64,000 nt of DNA from Aureimonas sp. SK2 (GTDB taxonomy: Bacteria > Pseudomonadota > Alphaproteobacteria > Rhizobiales > Rhizobiaceae): contig NZ_JAPZDS010000008.1 of NCBI RefSeq assembly GCF_029813115.1, positions 62,001 to 126,000 of the forward strand, given 5' to 3'. Positions 62,438-64,000 of the stretch are shown here, in pieces. A program made the position numbers and the translations under genes. The notes under the pieces are model-generated. The model saw nothing but the letters and a program-made list of their open reading frames with translations. It did no database searches and was not told the origin of the DNA. Every line of letters starts with the position of its first letter. Position 1 is the stretch's first letter.

Positions 62438-62585
62438 CGAAGGTCTCGCCTCGCATCCGATGGGGTGGCGAAGGCCTCGGCCCGAAATCGGGCGAGGGGA
62501 TGACGGCAAGGCCGGACGTCCTGCGCGACGCTGAACGGCGGCGCGTGCCGAGGGGGAAGCGAATAGCGATTCCCTGCTCGCAAAT

Positions 62586-62615
62586 TTGTGTTGGCGATAC
62601 CCGTTCGGCTAAGGA
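62586..62615 (+). promoter_or_regulatory. candidate promoter of pncB
   Basis: TTGTGT (62586-62591), an 18-bp spacer and TAAGGA (62610-62615) lie 39 bp before the pncB ATG. The -35 matches sigma-70 well, the -10 poorly. Confidence 0.35.
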
Positions 62616-62654
62616 TCGGGTCTACACGACCGCCAGCGGACGCTTCGACGAATC

Positions 62655-63959
62655 ATGGTCGCCATCGACATCGCCACCCGGGTCTGGAACCACACGTTCA
62701 AGCTCGACCCCATCGTCCGCTCGCTGCTCGACACGGACTTCTACAAGCTCCTGATGCTGCAGATGATCTGGGGGCTGCACGGCGACACGGACGTCACCTT
62801 CCGGCTGATCAACCGGACCCGGACCGTGCGCGTCGCCGATGAGATCGACGAGGGCGAGCTGCGCGCGCAGCTCGACCACGCGCGCACGATCCGCTTCTCC
62901 AAGCGCGAGATGATCTGGCTGGCCGGCAACACGTTCTACGGCGAGCGGCAGATCTTCCGGCCCGCCTTCCTGGAATGGCTGAAGGACTTCCAGCTCCCGC
63001 CCTACGAACTCGCCAAGCGGGACGGGCAGTACGAGCTGATGTTCCGGGGCCGCTGGACCGACACGATGATGTGGGAGATCCCCGCGCTCGCCATCATCAA
63101 CGAGCTGCGCTCGCGCTCGGCGATGAAGACCTACCGCCGCTTCGAGCTCGACGTGCTCTACGCCCGAGCCAAGGCCAAGATGTGGGAGAAGGTCGAGCGG
63201 CTGGACAAGCTGCCGGCCATCCGCATCTCCGACTTCGGCACGCGGCGGCGCCATTCCTTCCTGTGGCAGCGCTGGTGCGTGGAGGCTCTGAAGGAAAAGC
63301 TCGGGTCCCGCTTCATCGGCTCGTCCAACGTGCTTCTGGCCATGGAGGCCGACCTCGAGGCGATCGGCACCAATGCGCACGAGCTCCCCATGGTCGCCGC
63401 CGCGCTCGCCGAGACGGAGGCGGACTTGCGCGAAGCGCCCTATCGCGTTCTGGAGGAATGGCAGAGCTGGTACGGCGGCAACCTCCTCGTCGTCCTGCCC
63501 GACGCCTTCGGCACCGCCTCGTTTCTGGAACGCGCGCCCGACTGGGTGGGCGACTGGACGGGCTTCCGGCCCGATTCCGCGCCCCCGATCGAGGGCGGCG
63601 AGGCGATCATGGACTGGTGGCGCTCCAAGGGGATCGACCCGCGCGAGAAGCTGCTCGTCTTTTCCGACGGCATGGACATCGACACGATCGAGGAGACCTA
63701 CCGGCACTTCGACGGGCGGGTGCGGATGAGCTTCGGCTGGGGCACCAACCTCACCAACGACTTCCGCGGCGTCGCGCCGGAGGAGAACTTCGGCCTCCAT
63801 CCGATCTCGCTGGTCTGCAAGGTGATGGAGGCGAACGGGCGCCCGGCGGTCAAGCTGTCGGACAATCCGGCCAAGGCGACGGGCCGGCCGGAGGATATCG
63901 AGCGCTATCGCCGCGTGTTCGGCACGGCGGCGAAAATTCCGCGCGCGGTGACGGTTTGA
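62655..63959 (+). CDS. pncB: nicotinate phosphoribosyltransferase
   Basis: The 434-residue enzyme joins nicotinate and PRPP, with ATP, to form nicotinate mononucleotide in NAD salvage. The start [27 protein letters not shown] (about 24-50) and core [16 protein letters not shown] (near 192-207, carrying the phosphorylated His), [21 protein letters not shown] (near 222-242) and [10 protein letters not shown] (near 360) are the family signatures. Length is normal. The gene is alone, divergent from the M23-family gene. The last 41 bases after its stop contain nothing recognisable. Confidence 0.96.
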   Translation: MVAIDIATRVWNHTFKLDPIVRSLLDTDFYKLLMLQMIWGLHGDTDVTFRLINRTRTVRVADEIDEGELRAQLDHARTIRFSKREMIWLAGNTFYGERQIFRPAFLEWLKDFQLPPYELAKRDGQYELMFRGRWTDTMMWEIPALAIINELRSRSAMKTYRRFELDVLYARAKAKMWEKVERLDKLPAIRISDFGTRRRHSFLWQRWCVEALKEKLGSRFIGSSNVLLAMEADLEAIGTNAHELPMVAAALAETEADLREAPYRVLEEWQSWYGGNLLVVLPDAFGTASFLERAPDWVGDWTGFRPDSAPPIEGGEAIMDWWRSKGIDPREKLLVFSDGMDIDTIEETYRHFDGRVRMSFGWGTNLTNDFRGVAPEENFGLHPISLVCKVMEANGRPAVKLSDNPAKATGRPEDIERYRRVFGTAAKIPRAVTV

Positions 63960-64000
63960 GAATTTCGTCCCTTCTCGACCCCGCGCCGTTCGTGCAAACC

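Overview
The window is high-GC chromosomal DNA of an alphaproteobacterium, very probably of the order Hyphomicrobiales (Rhizobiales). The evidence is a PdhS-type cell-cycle kinase, a bacteriophytochrome with an HWE kinase, CtrA-type and Irr-type DNA boxes, a tRNA-His without an encoded G-1, and an sRNA with two CCUCCUCCC loops. The genus cannot be fixed from sequence alone; Aurantimonadaceae-like is a guess. Genes are densely packed on both strands. No insertion sequence, prophage or CRISPR array was seen.

Layout. 1-378 is the N-terminus of an Hsp70-like protein. 507-11191 is an exopolysaccharide locus: four glycosyltransferases (GT2, GT4, WecG/TagA, DUF6492), a Wzx-like flippase, a Tat-exported GH10 glycosidase, a GumC/Wzz-like chain-length protein and a CapD-like nucleotide-sugar dehydratase. 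11307-15351 is the Entner-Doudoroff operon zwf-pgl-edd. 15478-18671 is a heme oxygenase and bacteriophytochrome pair. 18735-21567 is puuA-puuB (putrescine catabolism). 21676-24853 holds isocitrate lyase with a coupled small protein and a divergent RamB/ScfR-like regulator. 24921-26245 is an LpxO/OlsC-like hydroxylase and a GNAT enzyme. 26310-30343 is potFGHI (putrescine uptake), which matches the nearby puuAB.

30348-33465 carries an unknown secreted protein and an AsmA-like protein. 33594-36418 is a ferric-iron ABC transporter (fbpAB) with an Irr-like palindrome upstream. 36656-39646 is the PdhS-like kinase, divergent from a phasin gene, followed by tRNA-His. 40681-42416 is an ABC-2 exporter. 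42526-47931 contains a small secreted protein, an Rrf2 regulator, an RBBP9/YdeN hydrolase, a single-domain response regulator and a large hybrid PAS kinase. 48049-50868 is efp with divergent epmA-epmB, the EF-P lysylation pair. 51066-51608 is a NUDIX protein.

51731-57258 encodes a JetA-JetB-JetC (MksF-MksE-MksB) SMC-like complex with no JetD nuclease gene beside it; its next gene is a GNAT acetyltransferase. A full-consensus CtrA box lies 89 bp upstream of jetA. I regard this as the most interesting locus: it may be a cell-cycle-regulated condensin rather than a plasmid-cutting Wadjet defence system. The second highlight is a gap at 58144-58643 that holds a cuckoo-type sRNA gene. The window ends with an unknown membrane protein, gamma-glutamyltranspeptidase, a DUF1127 protein, an M23-family protein and pncB.
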